NCBI GenBank assembly: GCA_029880385.1
Contig: JAOUOM010000141.1
Span: 1 to 6,042, forward strand
Direction of reading: 5' to 3'
Length of the DNA: 6,042 nt
From: Cyclobacteriaceae bacterium
Lineage (GTDB): Bacteria > Bacteroidota > Bacteroidia > Cytophagales > Cyclobacteriaceae
Made by a program: the position numbers and the translations under genes. The notes beneath the pieces are model-generated. The model saw only the letters and a program-made list of their open reading frames with translations. It made no database searches and was not told the origin of the DNA. This document shows, piece by piece, positions 5,752-6,042 of the stretch. The first letter of the stretch is position 1; every line of letters starts with the position of its first letter.

Positions 5752-6042
5752 ATGGCATTAATTGAAATGGTCATGCCCAAAATGGGTGAAAGCGTAATGG
5801 AAGGCACGATCCTGTCGTGGCTGAAGAATGTCGGGGATACCATCGAAGAAGATGAATCCATCCTTGAAGTAGCCACCGACAAGGTTGACACGGAAATCCC
5901 ATCCACCAGTGCCGGCATACTCAAAGAAATCCTTGCCCAAACCGGTGATGTCGTACAGGTAGGCAAGGCCATCGCCATTATCGAAACCGAAGCCAGTCTC
6001 CCGGTTTCAACTGCTAAAACCCCGGTAGCCGAAAATGGACGT
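5752..6042 (+). CDS. 2-oxoacid dehydrogenase complex E2 (dihydrolipoamide acyltransferase), N-terminal part
   Basis: An open frame from ATG at 5752 to the right edge gives 97 residues, all of it the N-terminus of an E2 enzyme. Residues about 2-80 are a biotinyl/lipoyl domain: EMVMPKMGESVMEGTILSWL, then the lipoylation hairpin EVATDKVDTEIPS with Lys44 (codon 5881-5883) as the lipoylated residue, ending in GKAIAIIETE. Residues 82-97 (SLPVSTAKTPVAENGR) are the start of the flexible Ala/Pro-type linker. The expected peripheral-subunit-binding and catalytic domains lie beyond the window. E2 forms the core of pyruvate, 2-oxoglutarate or branched-chain oxoacid dehydrogenase complexes, carrying acyl groups on lipoate between E1 and E3. 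The visible part does not show which complex, so no symbol is given. A promoter lies directly upstream, and the ATG matches the family's usual N-terminus. Confidence 0.95.
   Translation, partial: MALIEMVMPKMGESVMEGTILSWLKNVGDTIEEDESILEVATDKVDTEIPSTSAGILKEILAQTGDVVQVGKAIAIIETEASLPVSTAKTPVAENGR

Noticed and set aside
5640..5978. A 112-codon minus-strand open frame across the cinA/E2 junction
   Set aside because: It is antisense to the E2 lipoyl domain, which is unambiguous, and to the cinA end.
1..6042. Search for a new defence, mobile or RNA-based system
   Set aside because: No integrase, transposase, toxin-antitoxin pair, nuclease, reverse transcriptase, CRISPR repeat, long direct repeat, tRNA or structured non-coding stretch was seen; genes are tightly packed and look like stable chromosomal genes.

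Overview
The window looks like ordinary chromosomal DNA from a member of the Bacteroidota, probably an aerobic, environmental Cytophagia-, Saprospiria- or Flavobacteriia-like bacterium. Three things suggest this. There is a secreted protein with a carboxypeptidase-like regulatory (CarboxypepD_reg-like) domain. Several starts lack a Shine-Dalgarno sequence. Two intergenic regions carry Bacteroidota-type TAnnTTTG -7 promoter boxes. No rRNA, tRNA, CRISPR array, insertion sequence or phage gene was seen, and no intergenic gap exceeds about 130 bases.

Layout from left to right. Positions 1-592 (minus) hold a TetR-family regulator that runs off the left edge. It is divergent from an alpha/beta hydrolase at 721-1536 (plus). 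The 128-base gap between them carries a perfect 9-bp inverted repeat directly next to the regulator's -7 box, a plausible operator. Two exported proteins follow on the plus strand: a cysteine-free thioredoxin-fold protein (1653-2207) and a CarboxypepD_reg-like protein with an uncharacterised C-terminal half (2285-3049). Converging on them from the right are two minus-strand genes in probable operon order: a DUF4197 lipoprotein (4379 to 3660), then an EF-hand calcium-binding protein (3623 to 3054). Divergent from the lipoprotein is full-length cinA (4451-5698, plus). After it comes the start of an E2 acyltransferase of a 2-oxoacid dehydrogenase complex (5752 to the right edge), with a good promoter overlapping the end of cinA.

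How the genes may work together: the TetR/hydrolase pair is a self-contained regulatory module, the middle four genes are envelope or calcium-related proteins of unknown role, and the last two are housekeeping metabolism (NMN recycling/nucleotide repair and central oxidative metabolism). Nothing here amounts to a clearly new multi-gene system. The most testable points are the TetR operator, the cysteine-free thioredoxin-fold protein and the lipoprotein/EF-hand pair.
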